DNA from: Ridgeia piscesae
Lineage: Eukaryota; Annelida; Polychaeta; Sabellida; Siboglinidae
Assembly (NCBI GenBank): GCA_025642075.2
Contig: JAODUO010001180.1
Coordinates: 1 to 64,000, forward strand
DNA length: 64,000 nt
Direction: 5' to 3'
Shown here: positions 1-11,721 of the stretch, one piece after another
Position numbering within the stretch: position 1 is the stretch's first letter
Layout: every line of letters starts with the position of its first letter
The notes under the pieces: generated by a model
Databases searched by the model: none
What the model was told of the DNA's origin: nothing
What the model saw: only the letters and a program-made list of their open reading frames with translations
Translations under genes and position numbers: made by a program

Positions 1-370
1 CAGAGAATTAAGAATCCCTGGCCAGCAATCAATCGGTGACAACGTATGCATGATGCCACCTTAGAAGAGATGTTCATTGGTCTTCGACTGGAAAGGTTTC
101 CTGAAACAGCACTCCCAGAAATACTTGATAACCGTGATGTTGAGGAACTACAGAATCTCATGGAGTCAAGTGAATGTATTCAGCTGTCACAACTTTTTGA
201 TAAGCTTGATGACAAAGATGTCCCCAGAACTGTTCTTGTTCTTGGCCGACCAGGAGTCAGCAAGATGACCGTCATCAATTAGGTGGCAAGGCTATGGGCT
301 GACGGGAAAGCGGGAAGTTTGGATGCATGGGTGGGAATTTTTGGAAGCGTTGGCGGCAACCCATTTACAT
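1..370 (+). pseudogene. Degenerate NACHT (NLR-type) fragment, copy 1
   Basis: This is the first of two tandem copies of the same coding segment; the second starts at 741. It enters from the window edge and reads as an NLR-type region leading into a NACHT P-loop. The P-loop is damaged: GRPGVSKMT, against GRPGVGKTT in copy 2, so the Walker A glycine and a Thr are lost. A TAG stop follows at 280-282, and downstream homology (ARLWADGKAGSLDAWVG) continues after the stop. NACHT domains are NTP-binding oligomerisation modules of cytosolic immune receptors. The duplication and broken Walker A are seen directly; the family call rests on motif and context, and no downstream NACHT motifs are present. 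It could also be an inactive exon of a larger cluster. Confidence 0.55.
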
Positions 371-740
371 GGACAGTGAGAGATCTGTAACATACAGATC
401 AGTTGTTTGGTGAATTTAACTGTTAAAACTGACCAATCACTGGGATAGTAAGAGATTTGTAACATACAGATCAGTTGTTGTTACTTTTTTAATTACAGTG
501 ACAAATGTTCTTTCCATCTGCAAATAATTTAATGCTGAACTTCTAATTAGACATTGTATTCAGTGGATTAGTTTTCTGAATATCAAATCAGAATTACGTC
601 ATCAGTATTGGAACATGTGCAATCTGACATGTACAATTTGACAACTTATCAACACAGTAAAACTTCATATTTGTGGTTTAGCTGTACGTGCTAACTACAG
701 ATAAAATTGTGCATGTTTTCTGAGAAAGTGAAGACAAGAC
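371..740. other. Spacer between the two NACHT copies
   Basis: No gene is seen. Two near-identical short segments (around 380-406 and 450-476, both containing GTAACATACAGATCAGTTGT) form a direct repeat about 70 bp apart. The rest is AT-rich single-copy-looking sequence. Confidence 0.5.
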
Positions 741-1154
741 ATGTACAGAGAATTAAGAATCCCTGCCCAGCAATCAATCGGTGACGACGCATGCCATGAT
801 GACACATTAAAAGAGATATTTGTTGATCTTCGACTGGAAAGGTTTGCTGAAACAGCATTCCAAGAAATACTTGGTTACCGTGTTGTGGAGGAACTACAGA
901 ATCTCATGGAGTCAAGTGAATGTATTCAGCTGTCACAACTTTTTGATAAGCTTCACAACAAAGATGTCCCCAGAACTGTTCTTGTTCTAGGCCGACCAGG
1001 AGTTGGCAAGACGACCATCATAAATCACATGGTAAGGCTATGGGCTGAGGGGAAAGCGGGAAGTTTGGACGCATGGGTGGGAATTTTTGAACGCGTTTGC
1101 TATGAATATATTTTAACAGCATCAGATAGATGTGGGAATAGCATTTTAAGATGA
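741..1154 (+). CDS. NACHT NTPase fragment (NLR-like), copy 2
   Basis: This 137-codon open frame starts at ATG 741 and carries an intact Walker A motif, GRPGVGKTT, at about residues 83-91, preceded by a helical acidic stretch. P-loop plus upstream linker resembles the start of a NACHT domain in NLR-type innate immune receptors, where nucleotide binding drives oligomerisation. It ends in a stop before any Walker B or other NACHT motif, so it is either an exon read into an intron or a truncated duplicate. A 68-codon open frame at 1217-1420 follows with no recognised domain. Compared with copy 1, both P-loop and frame are preserved, which suggests this copy decayed later or is still used. LRR-like exons further right (11.6-12.2 kb) would fit one NLR gene, but that link is inference. 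Confidence 0.5.
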   Translation: MYRELRIPAQQSIGDDACHDDTLKEIFVDLRLERFAETAFQEILGYRVVEELQNLMESSECIQLSQLFDKLHNKDVPRTVLVLGRPGVGKTTIINHMVRLWAEGKAGSLDAWVGIFERVCYEYILTASDRCGNSILR

Positions 1155-2589
1155 TCAAATGTCAACAGACTAACCAAGGCTGTTTTGTGTGACATTCAAC
1201 TGCTAGAACTGCTCGGTTGCTGCCAAGCCTTAGGACTGGTAGGAAGGTTTTCACCCAACCACTCTGGTCTGTCATTGAGAAGAAGGATGTCAATGTACTG
1301 GACATGAACACAAAGTACAAGCAGCTACTTGACTTCTGCAGTATCGTCAATGACAACATGGACAACTTCATGAAAGACAACCCCCTGACGGTGAACGCAG
1401 CTGATGGTGAACGCAGCTGATGGTGACCACAGCTATTTCAGCCTCAATCATTTCATATTATGTTTCTGCCATTTCATATTTCCATACAATAATTGGTTTT
1501 CAAGACCCAGCCAAAAGTTTCATTATTTCTAGACTTTTGGTAGGGGCACACAATTTAAGAACTGTGTCTGATGTTTGGAGATCCCTGGGGGAGTTATTCC
1601 AGCCTCGCCTATTTCCCCTGCTAGTTGTGTTACAGATTTTCTTGATGCTAGGGGGACGTCTCATTTTACATTTTACATTTTTCAATTAGCATGCCAATAG
1701 CAATGCCTCTGCCTTTTATCAGTGGCATCTGATTGGCTTTTTCGCTGACAGGTAATTGGTCATTAACTGGTCCAATCATTGGGCCAGTACAGAAGTTTTT
1801 GCTGGCATTATACCCTGCGCAGAGGTCAAATTATAATAATTTATTATATTGTAAAATACACATTCAATTATAATAGATGTATGGTCAGGTAAATTGGCAA
1901 AAAGGCATTATGCATGTAACTAACATGTTGTTTAAATGTGTACTTTGATATATAGAATTAGTTATAATAAGTCAAATTGGGCCAGTGAGGGAAAAACAAT
2001 CTTGGAGAAATGACATTTGCTAGCTGGGTTGGCCCACACCAAGAACTGTTTTTGGAACAGCAACCAAAACGTTCCTGTCCAAAATACGTCGCATTGTCAG
2101 GCCTGTAGTGACAGTAGTGATGTCTTGCGAATGCAATATAATGAAATTCGATTGGACTATACTGCAGTGTAATCTAGCGAATGCACTAAAATAAAATTAG
2201 TTCAAAGTGAGATTGCGCAAATTATCATCTGCTTACGGCCGCAGAGAATTAGCACCTCAAACTTGTATGAACAGTGCGAGTGTCTACATAGCATAACTGT
2301 GTGGCGTAAAAGTCTTGGCGGTGACTGAAAAAACCCAGCATGAAGTAGCGAATTCTGAGAATTTATTTGGATGCAAATTAAAGATACTCTGCTTAACAAC
2401 ATTGCCATAATAACTTTACCCTGTATCATATGAAATAAGTTATCCACTGTGTTTATATAACCTAATAATGACAGTTAACATAATAATGAGTGCAAATGTA
2501 ATCAGCACAAATGTAATATAATCATGGATATCTAATATCTTGATAATTTCAGTTATTACAACTACTGTTCGTCCCAGACCTTATTTTAG
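1155..2589. other. No recognised gene
   Basis: AT-rich sequence. Short open frames (1217-1420 and 1420-1689 on plus, 2202-2447 on minus) show no recognisable domain. No repeat array or TIR was seen. Confidence 0.4.
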
Positions 2590-2817
2590 CACTGATTACT
2601 GTGGGACAAGAAAACATTTGTCAAAATATTGATCATTGTGCACAAATATCGTCCCACTGTATATTCCATGTAACTAAAAACTTGCATGAATATCAGTATA
2701 TCTGTGATAAACATGTTGAAATTATTAACGGTACTAATGTGCTTATCATTAAAGGACAACAGGATGCCACAATGAAGAAAGTGAGCACTTTGGAACGAAA
2801 TGTTGTGGACGTGAAAG
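2590..2817 (+). CDS. Candidate exon, Cys/His-containing, unknown
   Basis: An open stretch follows a possible acceptor (TTATTTTAG, ending 2589) and ends at a strong donor (AAAG|GTAAGT) at about 2817. The translation has several Cys and His residues in its first half and a charged, possibly coiled-coil tail (TMKKVSTLERNVVDVKG). Cys/His spacing followed by a coil faintly recalls B-box proteins, but the spacing was not matched to any B-box consensus, so no function is assigned. It could be an exon of the NLR-like locus or chance. Confidence 0.25.
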
Positions 2818-2973
2818 GTAAGTTAACACAACATATACATAACATATTCTGACCCAGGAGTTTACGTGTTAGGTCTGATTTGTTCTACCCAGTTTCAAAA
2901 CTAGCTACCAGGTGGTGCTGCTGGTGGTTTCGCAGTCAAGATGGTGGGATGATTTTGTTGTTATATATCAACT

Positions 2974-3513
2974 AATGGATGCATTGACGATGAAATACAG
3001 AGGAGGATGGCCAAGGCGAGTGCATCTTTTGGCCGACTACGCCAGCGATTCTGGAACAACTACCATGTGTCCATGCGGGTTAAAGGCAAGATATACCATG
3101 CAATCGTGCTGTCCACCCTCCTATACGGAGCCGAGGCCTGGACAGCGTACAGACGACAGGTGAAAACGCTGCATGCCTTCATGATGCGACATCTGTGTTT
3201 GATCATGAGGATAACCTGGATGGACAAAGTGACAAACAAGGAAATACTCGAACGGACAGGGCTGCCATCTATGGAAGATCTTCTGATCAGAAAGAATCTC
3301 CGGTGGACTGGACACCTCATGAGGATGTCACCAAAGCAGGTTCTCTACTCTCAACTGTCTTCTGGTCACAGAAAGAGAGGGTGCCCTCGTCTCCGGTTCA
3401 AGGATACCATCAAGAGAAACCTGAAGCTGAGAGACATAAAGACCGACTCATGGACATCACTCTCGCAGCAGAGACATAAATGGAGAGCAATAGTCAAGTC
3501 ATGGAAGCAATAA
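2974..3513 (+). pseudogene. LINE reverse transcriptase C-terminal fragment
   Basis: Continuous frame beginning NGCIDDEIQRRMAKAS, without a start of its own, ending in a stop at 3511-3513. It matches the region after the polymerase core in many animal LINE ORF2 proteins: a 'YHAIVLSTLLYGAEAW' segment, then 'LRWTGHLMRM' and a terminal 'W' rich segment. Active-site motifs (FADD box) and endonuclease are absent, so this is a 5'-truncated retrotransposon copy, the usual result of incomplete target-primed reverse transcription. The frame is unbroken for about 180 codons, so the insertion is not very old. A minus-strand LINE tail abuts it at 3525. Confidence 0.75.
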
Positions 3514-3524
3514 TATTTCATTGC

Positions 3525-4000
3525 CTTTTTAAATATATTCATAGTTAAACAGTCTTCAACATGATGTTTAATGATAATAGTATTCCATAGTTTGGGACCA
3601 ACATAAGCGAGTGTTTTTTGTTTGGTATTGGTTTGATAATGTGGTATTTCTGTAAGTTATATGTTGTGTGATGGTGTGTAATTCATGAACATGTCATTAA
3701 ATATATTTGGTGACATACCCCCATTATGTTTGTACATTAATATACAAGTTACATATTTGTTCAGTTGATACATGCTCATAATTTGACGTGCTTTAAATAA
3801 AATGTATGTATGACTTTTACATTCAGCACTTTTATATGAATGATTTGTTTTGCAATATATGAATTTCAGATAAATATATTGTTGCGGCTCTTCCCCATAC
3901 TATGATACAATAGGTAATAAAAGGGTATATATAGGTGTAATATAGGTGACATAGTGTTGCACTGAATCTTTTGGACGTTGTGAAAGTGTTTGATGGAGCT
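3525..4000 (-). pseudogene. LINE ORF2 C-terminal fragment, minus strand
   Basis: Read on the minus strand, this gives the standard end of a LINE ORF2: 'YIYPFITYCIIVWG' (3'-proximal thumb/connection segment), then a stretch with MYKHNGGMSPNIF and finally GPKLWN near 3600. In-frame stops interrupt it. It is oriented towards the plus-strand LINE fragment ending at 3513, so two independent truncated insertions meet tail to tail. No RT core is present. Confidence 0.65.
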
Positions 4001-4261
4001 TGTTTCAACTGTTGTTCATAACATAGTAGGAGATGAACACACAAGTCACACAGAACACCTCAGTGTCAGGGAGAACATATACAGCAGTGTGCGTTATGTA
4101 ATAATGTCTGGCCACAGACGCCCACACCCTTTGACATTTGTATTTCGCGTGACTGCCTCGCAAGCTCAAACGTAATGTCAAGGTCGTGCTCTGCTCGCAA
4201 CATTGAGGACAACGAAGAACACAAATGAATTCTAGAACTACTCGAAGCACGAAGTGATCCA

Positions 4262-5098
4262 ACTGTACTAAACAAGATGAAACAGATCCTCTACCTTGAG
4301 GAATGGTAAACAAGGTGAAACAGATCCTCTACCTTGAGGAATGGTAAACAAGATGAAACAGATCCTCTACCTTGAGGAATGCTAAACAAGATGAAACAGA
4401 TCCTCTACCTTGAGGAATGCTAAACAAGGTGAAACAGATCCTCTACCTTGAGGAATGGTAAACAAGATGAAACAGATCCTCTACCTTGAGGAATGCTAAA
4501 CAAGATGAAACAGATCCTCTACCTTGAGGAATGCTAAACAAGGTGAAACAGATCCTCTACCTTGAGGAATGGTAAACAAGATGAAACAGATCCTCTACCT
4601 TGAGGAATGCTAAACAAGGTGAAACAGATCCTCTACCTTGAGGAATGGTAAACAAGATGAAACAGATCCTCTACCTTGAGGAATGCTAAACAAGGTGAAA
4701 CAGATCCTCTACCTTGAGGAATGCTAAACAAGGTGAAACAGATCCTCTACCTTGAGGAATGCTAAACAAGGTGAAACAGATCCTCTACCTTGAGGAATGC
4801 TAAACAAGGTGAAACAGATCCTCTACCTTGAGGAATGCTAAACAAGGTGAAATAGATCCTCTACCCTGAGGAATGGTAAACAAGGTGAAACAGATCCTCT
4901 ACCTTGAGGAATGGTAAACAAGGTGAAACAGATCCTCTACCTTGAGGAATGCTAAACAAGGTGAAACAGATCCTCTACCTTGAGGAATGCTAAACAAGGT
5001 GAAACAGATCCTCTACCTTGAGGAATGCTAAACAAGGTGAAACAGATCCTCTACCTTGAGGAATGCTAAACAAGATGAAACAGATCCTCTACCCCAAG
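4262..5098 (+). repeat. Minisatellite, 38-bp unit, about 22 copies
   Basis: Head-to-tail units containing ACAGATCCTCTACCTTGAGG. Units differ mainly at two positions (GATG/GGTG and GGT/GCT), and the variants are interspersed, which suggests higher-order duplication. One unit carries AATAGA and CCCTGAG changes near 4850. The array ends in a divergent unit (ACCCCAAGGAACTGG). Confidence 0.97.
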
Positions 5099-5374
5099 GA
5101 ACTGGCGAAAGAGATTTGCGAATTAAGACAAACATTCACAACCTCTAAAGTTGTTGGAAAGAAATCGTACTTCTTCAAAATAATCATGACGTCAGTAAGT
5201 GCATTCTCTCTCTACCCATGCTTCTTCTGCATTACTTAATGAAACACAATGCATGCCAGAAAGACTTATCGTGTAGATACATAAGAACACTCTACCTGGC
5301 TATGATGCCAAATGCAACAAGTCATACACACATAGACAGTCTTTCTTGAAGCATCAGTGACATTGTGTTTTCAG

Positions 5375-5533
5375 CGATCCCCAAACTCGACCATCTCAAC
5401 AATAAAACACAACGTGCTGTTTGCAAATGCTGCAGACTTTCGCAGAACAAAGAGACGATTCGAGACGATTCCAAAGGATGCCTTCGAAGGACTCAACAAG
5501 TTAAAGAAACTTTGGCTGAACCAGTACAAACAG
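5375..5533 (+). CDS. Candidate LRR exon
   Basis: Bounded by an acceptor (TGTGTTTTCAG, ending 5374) and a donor (AAACAG|GTATTT). The last part reads TIPKDAFEGLNKLKKLWLNQ, the hallmark of a leucine-rich repeat of the extracellular (Slit/Toll-like) kind. The upstream half is less clear. A possible next exon, 5690-5767, joins in phase, begins PGCDIDPMVM and ends in TAG. LRRs form protein-binding solenoids. Only one repeat is visible, so this is a single exon or a stray copy. The match is by eye. Confidence 0.35.
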
Positions 5534-5814
5534 GTATTTCATAATTCTTTTGACTTTCATAATTACGCAATATGTGTAGTCACATGTATTATATACAATT
5601 CCCCTGACAGCTCATCTTGTACTTGTGTGTGATGTAGCAAGACAGTGATGGATATATGTATACTGATAGTCTTCTCGCATTCATTGCAGCCTGGCTGCGA
5701 CATTGACCCGATGGTGATGAGCCTACTGAAGGAAAACAATAACCAACTTGCAGGATATCTCCCTTAGGCATACATTCGAGACTCAAATCAGACATCCTAT
5801 CGACGCACTTGGAA

Positions 5815-5909
5815 TACGCATTAGTGATACCAATATTTAAGACAGATGGGCTTGACATCAACTCTCGCGCCAACTATCGTCCTGCACTCTCATTACATCA
5901 TAGACATCA
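5815..5909 (+). pseudogene. Short LINE RT fragment
   Basis: About 30 codons read VIPIFKTDGLD and then NYRPALSL, which matches the 'pifKkg...NYRPisL' box at the start of LINE reverse-transcriptase domains. Nothing else of the element is visible on either side. Confidence 0.35.
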
Positions 5910-6341
5910 GGTCAGAAGTGTCAACTTGTACGTCTTTGGTGTTAAGTCCTAGGTATATTTGCATATTTTGTGCTTATGTGCATAAGAATACTTACAGATG
6001 TTTATTATTTTGACATAATACATTTTGGACAAAATGGATGAGAAAGGGACAGACAACCTGGTTATTAGGTACATGTACTATGGGAAAGCCCAGAATGTCT
6101 GCTGTCTATATATGATGGAGGAATTCCCCACTGATGTCAACTTTAGCCAACAGCAAAGTATAACTAACACGGAGGCCTGTAAATAAAAGTCGCCCTTACA
6201 TCACGAATACAGGCTAAGCAGTCAACCGTGACTGACTGTGGCCAGCCATGACTGTGGAGGTGGATGAAAGCCTGTTATGTAGGATGAAGTTCAATGTGGG
6301 CCACCAGGTCGCCAAACAGTCATTTTTTGGCAATGTCGAGG
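5910..6341. other. No recognised gene
   Basis: AT-rich sequence without a convincing open frame, repeat or splice-bounded exon. Confidence 0.4.
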
Positions 6342-6455
6342 ATGACACACTCGGCAGACGAGGCTTCCTCGTGCCAGTGCCTAGACGAGGCTCCCTCGTG
6401 CCAGTGGCTAGACGAGGCTCCCTCATGCCAGTGGCTAGACAAGGCTTCCTCGTCA
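6342..6455 (+). repeat. Short tandem repeat, 27-bp unit, about 4 copies
   Basis: Units contain GCCAGTGGCTAGACGAGG. Because 27 is divisible by 3, one frame stays open and gives the nine-residue repeat LVPVARRGS inside an 88-codon open frame (6248-6514). There is no independent sign that it is translated. Confidence 0.85.
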
Positions 6456-6639
6456 TATTATTTAATACGACACCGAAAAGGAGGAAGAAAGTTTTTCAAG
6501 ACAGCGTTTGCTAAAGTTGATATCTATACCAGAACGAAGAAAATTTCTTTTAAAAGTATGATTTTACTTATTATATATGCTAATTAACATCTCATTTGCA
6601 TAAATATGTACTAAGGAAGCATCTACACATCAAAGATAC

Positions 6640-6990
6640 CTCTAAAGTCCTGTTTTGCTTCCCAGTGTATTGCAGCAAGTCAATGACAGTGGATAACATG
6701 CTTCTTTTGGGTTGCAAGTTTGTGTCAAAACTACGATATGATCTAAACACACAACACAAGAGTTCACATAGCGGTAAAACTGATTACGCCACTAAAACTA
6801 GATGTCTTATTTTGTTGAAAGGATTTGTTCTACCACCAGTCCAAGCTAATCTTAGCTGTTTAGAAGGTGTCACAATGCATGGTTGGGTGATTCTGTGGAG
6901 TTCTCTCCCGACTGATGGAACCAAGTCGTCCACATGGTGACAACTGTTTGAATATTCAGTCATCCCCATTGTCACTGTCCCAGCTAGTGA
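6640..6990. repeat. Dispersed repeat family R1, copy A (partial)
   Basis: Shares extended similarity with 11025-11400 and 42130-42510: GTATTGCAGCAAGTCA, then CAGTGGATAACATGC, then a CACAATGCATGGTTG block in the same order. Copies B and C extend further left and carry minus-strand open frames with the common string SPGGVAD. The family is not identified. It could be a non-autonomous transposon or repeatedly duplicated exons of a host gene. Confidence 0.75.
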
Positions 6991-6999
6991 AACATATCA

Positions 7000-7046
7000 G
7001 CCCGACATCGGCAGAAGATCAGCAGCTGATATTGCCGATGTCGGGC
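7000..7046. repeat. Perfect 14-bp inverted repeat (hairpin)
   Basis: GCCCGACATCGGCA (7000-7013) pairs exactly with TGCCGATGTCGGGC (7033-7046), and the 19-nt spacer itself contains an imperfect ATCAG/CTGAT palindrome. Further GTCGGG and GGCCCGAT elements follow to 7195. The pattern suggests the end of a small foldback or MITE-type element. Confidence 0.8.
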
Positions 7047-7199
7047 CAACGTCGGGAGTATGTCGGCTCTGATCGGCAACATCGTTGTCTTTGGGCACAT
7101 TATACCTGACATCTGGCTGGCCCGACGGCAATGCCATACAAAATTGAGCGCTATGATGCCAGCTACCATCATTGGCCCGTTGGCGGCCCGATATCAGTT

Positions 7200-7836
7200 T
7201 TAGTATGTAACGAGTGTAAAATGTACTTTTAATGTTTTTCATAATTGTGTGGTTACTTAATTCTATGATGGTCTAAGGGGCGATGAAAAGCCAGAGGAAT
7301 ATTCCAGTTTGCAAATGTGCTGTTAAAAATGGGTAAATAAAAACGTTCATTTCTTGTTTTTACGAAGAGGATGCATCTAGTTGGCCTTTTACCCAGGCCA
7401 CAAGTGCCGTGTTTTTGTCTGATGCGTGCAAAACTTGAAGTGAAAATTTTTTGCTGGCACCATATGGCCCATGCGTATTACATTTCACATTCCATTATTG
7501 ATGTTGAAGGCAGCAGCGCTGATCTGATGAGGTCAGTGATTTGCGCGTGCCAAATATATTTCATGAAAGTTTGGTTTCTATTGGTTGTTGTTTGTACAGC
7601 AATATGGCCAGAGCTCGCAAATGAGCCAGAGTCAAGCTTATGTCAAGGCTTGGTTTTGGATTACTTCCTGCTCTGGCAAGACGCTGAAGAAAATTTATTT
7701 TGCGCTGTTCGATTTTGACTTTAAATACCAGATACAGTGATCATTTAGTCAACTATCCTACAAGGGATTGACAAGCATCTGCAGGTATGTATAGGAGTTC
7801 CTTATTTATTAACAAGTGTTGAAATAATGGCGTAAA
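7200..7836. other. No recognised gene
   Basis: A 115-codon open frame at 7371-7718 shows no recognisable domain. Otherwise AT-rich intergenic or intronic sequence. Confidence 0.35.
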
Positions 7837-8430
7837 TATTGCTTGCTGTTGTATTGCTGCAAATGACACTCCCATTTCTTAATGTCCTTTATTTTGATAT
7901 TGCTTGCTGTTGTATTGCTGCAAATGACACTCCTATTTCTTAATGTCCTTTATTTTGATATTGCTTGCTGTTGTATTGCTGCAAATGACACTCCTATTTC
8001 TTAATGTCCTTTATTTTGATATTGCTTGCTGTTGTATTGCTGCAAATGACACTCCCATTTCTTAATATCCTTTATTTTGATATTGCTTGCTGTTGTATTG
8101 CTGCAAATGACACTCCTATTTCTTAATGTCCTTTATTTTGATATTGCTTGCTGTTGTATTGCTGCAAATGACACTCCCATTTCTTAATGTCCTTTATTTT
8201 GATATTGCTTGCTGTTGTATTGCTGCAAATGACACTCCCATTTCTTAATGTCCTTTATTTTGATATTGCTTGCTGTTGTATTGCTGCAAATGACACTCCC
8301 ATTTCTTAATGTCCTTTATTTTGATATTGCTTGCTGTTGTATTGCTGCAAATGACACTCCCATTTCTTAATGTCCTTTATTTTGATATTGCTTGCTGTTG
8401 TATTGCTGCAAATGACACTCCTATTAGTGT
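7837..8430 (+). repeat. Minisatellite, 61-bp unit, about 10 copies
   Basis: Units start ATATTGCTTGCTGTTG and contain GCAAATGACACTCC. Phase anchors fall every 61 bp (7841, 7902, 7963 and so on to 8390). Units are almost identical, with a C/T variant at CTCCCATT/CTCCTATT, so the expansion is recent or homogenised. Confidence 0.97.
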
Positions 8431-8717
8431 CCTTCATGTTGTATTTATTAATGTACAATATTATATTTATGGGTTCATAGTTTAATGTCATTTGAACTAG
8501 AGTCCATACTAAATCACATTGGCATTCTCTAATAATGTAGGCTATATAAGCCAGCACTAAATAAAATGTGGTTCTTGTCTCGTGTGCTTTTCAAAATGTT
8601 TTCTGAATAGCTAGCAACTGACATAAACCCAAAGAAGTGTTATTGTAGCTATGATAGGGAATTGTGAATGTAGTGTGTAAGCCAATGTTAATGTGTTCAT
8701 AGTGATGATGACACGAT

Positions 8718-9440
8718 CATCAACACTGAGGCTGGTGTGTGACTGCACCTGGACAATGATGCACAGAAGACACCGACACTTGTGTTAGTTCGATATTACA
8801 AGAAACACATCACTGTTATCATACTGATGATAACAGTAGCTTGATAACATAGATCATCAACTTTGAGGCTGGTGTGTGACTGGACCTAGACAATGAAGCC
8901 CAGAAGACATGGACACTTGTCTTAGGATCTATCATACTGATGATAACAGTAGCTTGATAACATAGATCATCAACACTGAGGCAGGTGTGTGACTGGACCT
9001 AGACAATGAAGCACAGAAGACATGGACACTTGTCTTAGGATCTATCATACTGATGATAACAGTAGCTTGATAACATAGATCATCAACATTGAGGCAGGTG
9101 TGTGACTGGACCTAGACAATGAAGCCCAGAAGACATGGACACTTGTCTTAGGATCTATCATACTGATGATAACAGTAGCTTGATAACATAGATCATCAAC
9201 ACTGAGGCAGGTGTGTGACTGGACCTAGACAATGAAGCCCAGAAGACATGGACACTTGTCTTAGGATCTATCATACTGATGATAACAGTAGCTTGATAAC
9301 ATAGATCATCAACACTGAGGCAGGTGTGTGACTGGACCTAGACAATGAAGCACAGAAGACATGGACACTTGTCTTAGGATCTATCATACTGATGATAACA
9401 GTAGCTTGATAACATAGATCATCAACATTGAGGCTGGTGT
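8718..9440 (+). repeat. Tandem repeat, 113-bp unit, about 6 copies
   Basis: Units contain CATCAACACTGAGG, a GTGTGTGACTGGACC segment and ATACTGATGATAACAGTAGC. Anchors at 8858, 8971, 9084, 9197, 9310 and 9423 give an exact 113-bp period. The first unit (8718-8857) is longer and divergent. It lies under 300 bp after the 61-bp array but shares no unit sequence with it. Confidence 0.95.
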
Positions 9441-10450
9441 GTAACAGATTGCAGTTAATTTTGATTGTTTACAAATAACGAAAAAAGTTATTCATAGTAA
9501 TCTTTGTACACAATTTCATTGCACAGTTATAGCTTTTGCAAATTTATTATTTACTTTTCATTGTAGCTTCTCAGAGAATTTGAGCAGAAGTAATGGACAA
9601 ATGGTATCCAACAAAAATTGAAGAGGGCATTGCTGGCAGCTTCAGGCAAAATTCTAGGCTTGGCTGAAAATGTTGCTTCCTGTAAGCGAATTCTGGCTAG
9701 ATAAACAGAAGAGTGTTCAGATGAGAACAGTGCAGTTAAACCTCATTTCTTTCTTTGTATGTTCATCGTGCACAAGAAAAATGTATATAAGTAAACCCAG
9801 TAATGTTTTTTCTTTTTCGGAAGTTGAAAAGGTTTGTTGGCAATCAGCACCTTCTTGAACAAGGATGTAGTATTGACATTGCTGGCAAACGGATCTGTCA
9901 TGACCAGAGATAGTTGTGCTGAACAAATTGGTCACCAAACTATTGTATGATTAGATTTAACCACCCTCTGAATGCAGCATTCTAGAAACTTAGGTAGACG
10001 TTTGAAAGTACCATTACAAAAGAATTGTTATAACAAATTGTTTATTCTAATATGTCAACTATTTTAATAATATAGGCTGATCTTAAGTAACCTAGCTATG
10101 CAGATCATGTATGTGTACATATTGTGTAATAAGAGTTTTACAGTTTTTTATTGCTGACTAGTGTTTTACAAATCTTATTGTCATTTCAATAACATGAGCA
10201 TTTTCCATTTTAACACAATGATTTAGATGGACGAAACCGTTTCTGAATCCTTAATCTGCCATAAAATTACAGTATGTGCAATTATGCCATCCATGTAAGG
10301 TTTTTGATGGTTGAATTTAGCAGATCTTTGGTTTTGCAGTATTTATAATAAGTGTTTTCTTTCCAGAAAAATATGTCATTAATTGTAAGGTTGCAGATAT
10401 TTTATTTGTTAATAAGGAAGTGTGTCCTGGCTGTAGTAGTTAAAGTACAA
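9441..10450. other. No recognised gene
   Basis: AT-rich. Short open frames near 9670-9940 on both strands show no domain. No repeat or element end is visible. Confidence 0.4.
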
Positions 10451-11400
10451 GTACTTGACTTTACGTTTCCAAGCTGGTAAGTCCAGATAGAAAACTAGAA
10501 AGGCAAGCATGTTGTCTTCCATGCCTCCAGTCTGACGTTGTCTCTATGTCCCCTCCAAAGTAACTCTTGATATAATCACAGCTGTCAGAGTGTAGTACTG
10601 TTCCATTGGTCCTCCACTGAGGAATTCTGTGAAATGTGGCACTGCATTGCGGGCAAAATACCAGAGCCAATGACGTGGCTCTCATTTCAATGACTGTCAC
10701 CAGGAGGTCACATGTCCACCGTCTATCAGTCTGTCATGAGGACTGATGAATAATCCACGGATGTTTCGGACGAAGAACACATTGGTCATATTAAAGGTCA
10801 TGAACTGTGTGTCTGCCACGCCACCTGGAGACTGACTGTATTGCATTCTCCGACTGCCAGTATATGACATGAACTTCAGGTTTTGAAACGAGTCTGAACA
10901 AAATAGTGATTTGTTGATCATGGAATTGCAACAAAATATCTTTGAATCAGGCAACATCACATATCTACTGTACAGAGTTGGCTCATTATTATGTCTGCAC
11001 ATTGAAAATAGCTCGTAAAAAAGTCGTTTTGGTTCCCGGTGTATTGTAGCAAGTCACTGACAGTGGATAACATGCCTCTTCTGGGTCGCAAGTTTGCATC
11101 AGAACTACAGTATGATCTCAACACACAAGAGAGCACACAAAGGTAAAACTTATCACACATCTTAAACTAGATGTTGAATACTTTCACTGTCTTACTGTTT
11201 TGAAAGTATTTGTCCCACCACCAATCTAAATTCATCTTGACTGCTTGGAAGATGTGACAATGCATGGTTGAGTGATTCCATGGACTTCTCTCATGACTGA
11301 GGGAGCCATGTCACCCATGTGGTGAAGACTGCTGACATGGGGACAACATAACTGGGGATGACTTTGGATATTCGAACAATGTCACTGGTGACACATTGAG
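10451..11400. repeat. Dispersed repeat family R1, copy B
   Basis: Aligns in order with 41515-42510 (copy C), and its right third aligns with copy A. On the minus strand, open frames at 10957-11160, 10697-11002 and 10461-10700 give short strings shared with copy C: VLRSYCSS / VFRSYRSS, SPGGVAD, and CSATFHRIP / CSATFPRIP. Conserved amino acids despite drift suggest the ancestor was coding on the minus strand, perhaps in several exons. No known family is recognised. Confidence 0.75.
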
Positions 11401-11637
11401 GAGAAACCATACAATCATCAGATTACTTACGATGCACAAACATGATTTTTCACAAATGACACACCAACTTAAGGGTTAAGTGCTGTTGTCTTATTTACTT
11501 TGACCATTGTCTTTGAAATATTAGTGGTAGTTTTATTTACATGTATGTTTTTTTTATTATATATCCATGTATACAATTAGTTTGTATTTGTAACAACTGG
11601 GTTACTTCAAATAAACATCGTCAACATTATCTTGCAG

Positions 11638-11721
11638 TCTCGATGGAGACGATCGAAGTGGTCAAGAGACCGGTGAAGCTGTCGGTAGAAGTCTACACTC
11701 CATGCCATCTCTGAGGGAGTT
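11638..11721 (+). CDS. Candidate LRR exon (84 bp)
   Basis: Exactly 84 bp, the classic length of one ribonuclease-inhibitor-type LRR exon in NLR genes. It sits between a good acceptor (TTATCTTGCAG) and a donor (GTAAGA). Its frame ends SLHSMPSLREL, the 'xLxxLxxL' signature. It begins and ends in the same phase as the exon at 12132-12200, so the two splice in frame and could be shuffled as units. In an NLR this solenoid would be the ligand-sensing or autoinhibitory part. NACHT copies lie upstream on the same strand, more than 10 kb away, with repeats between, so common ownership is inference. Confidence 0.45.

Noticed and set aside
4066..4313. Minus-strand open frames of 69-102 codons next to the 38-bp array.
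   Set aside because: They overlap each other in different frames, contain no domain and lack splice context.
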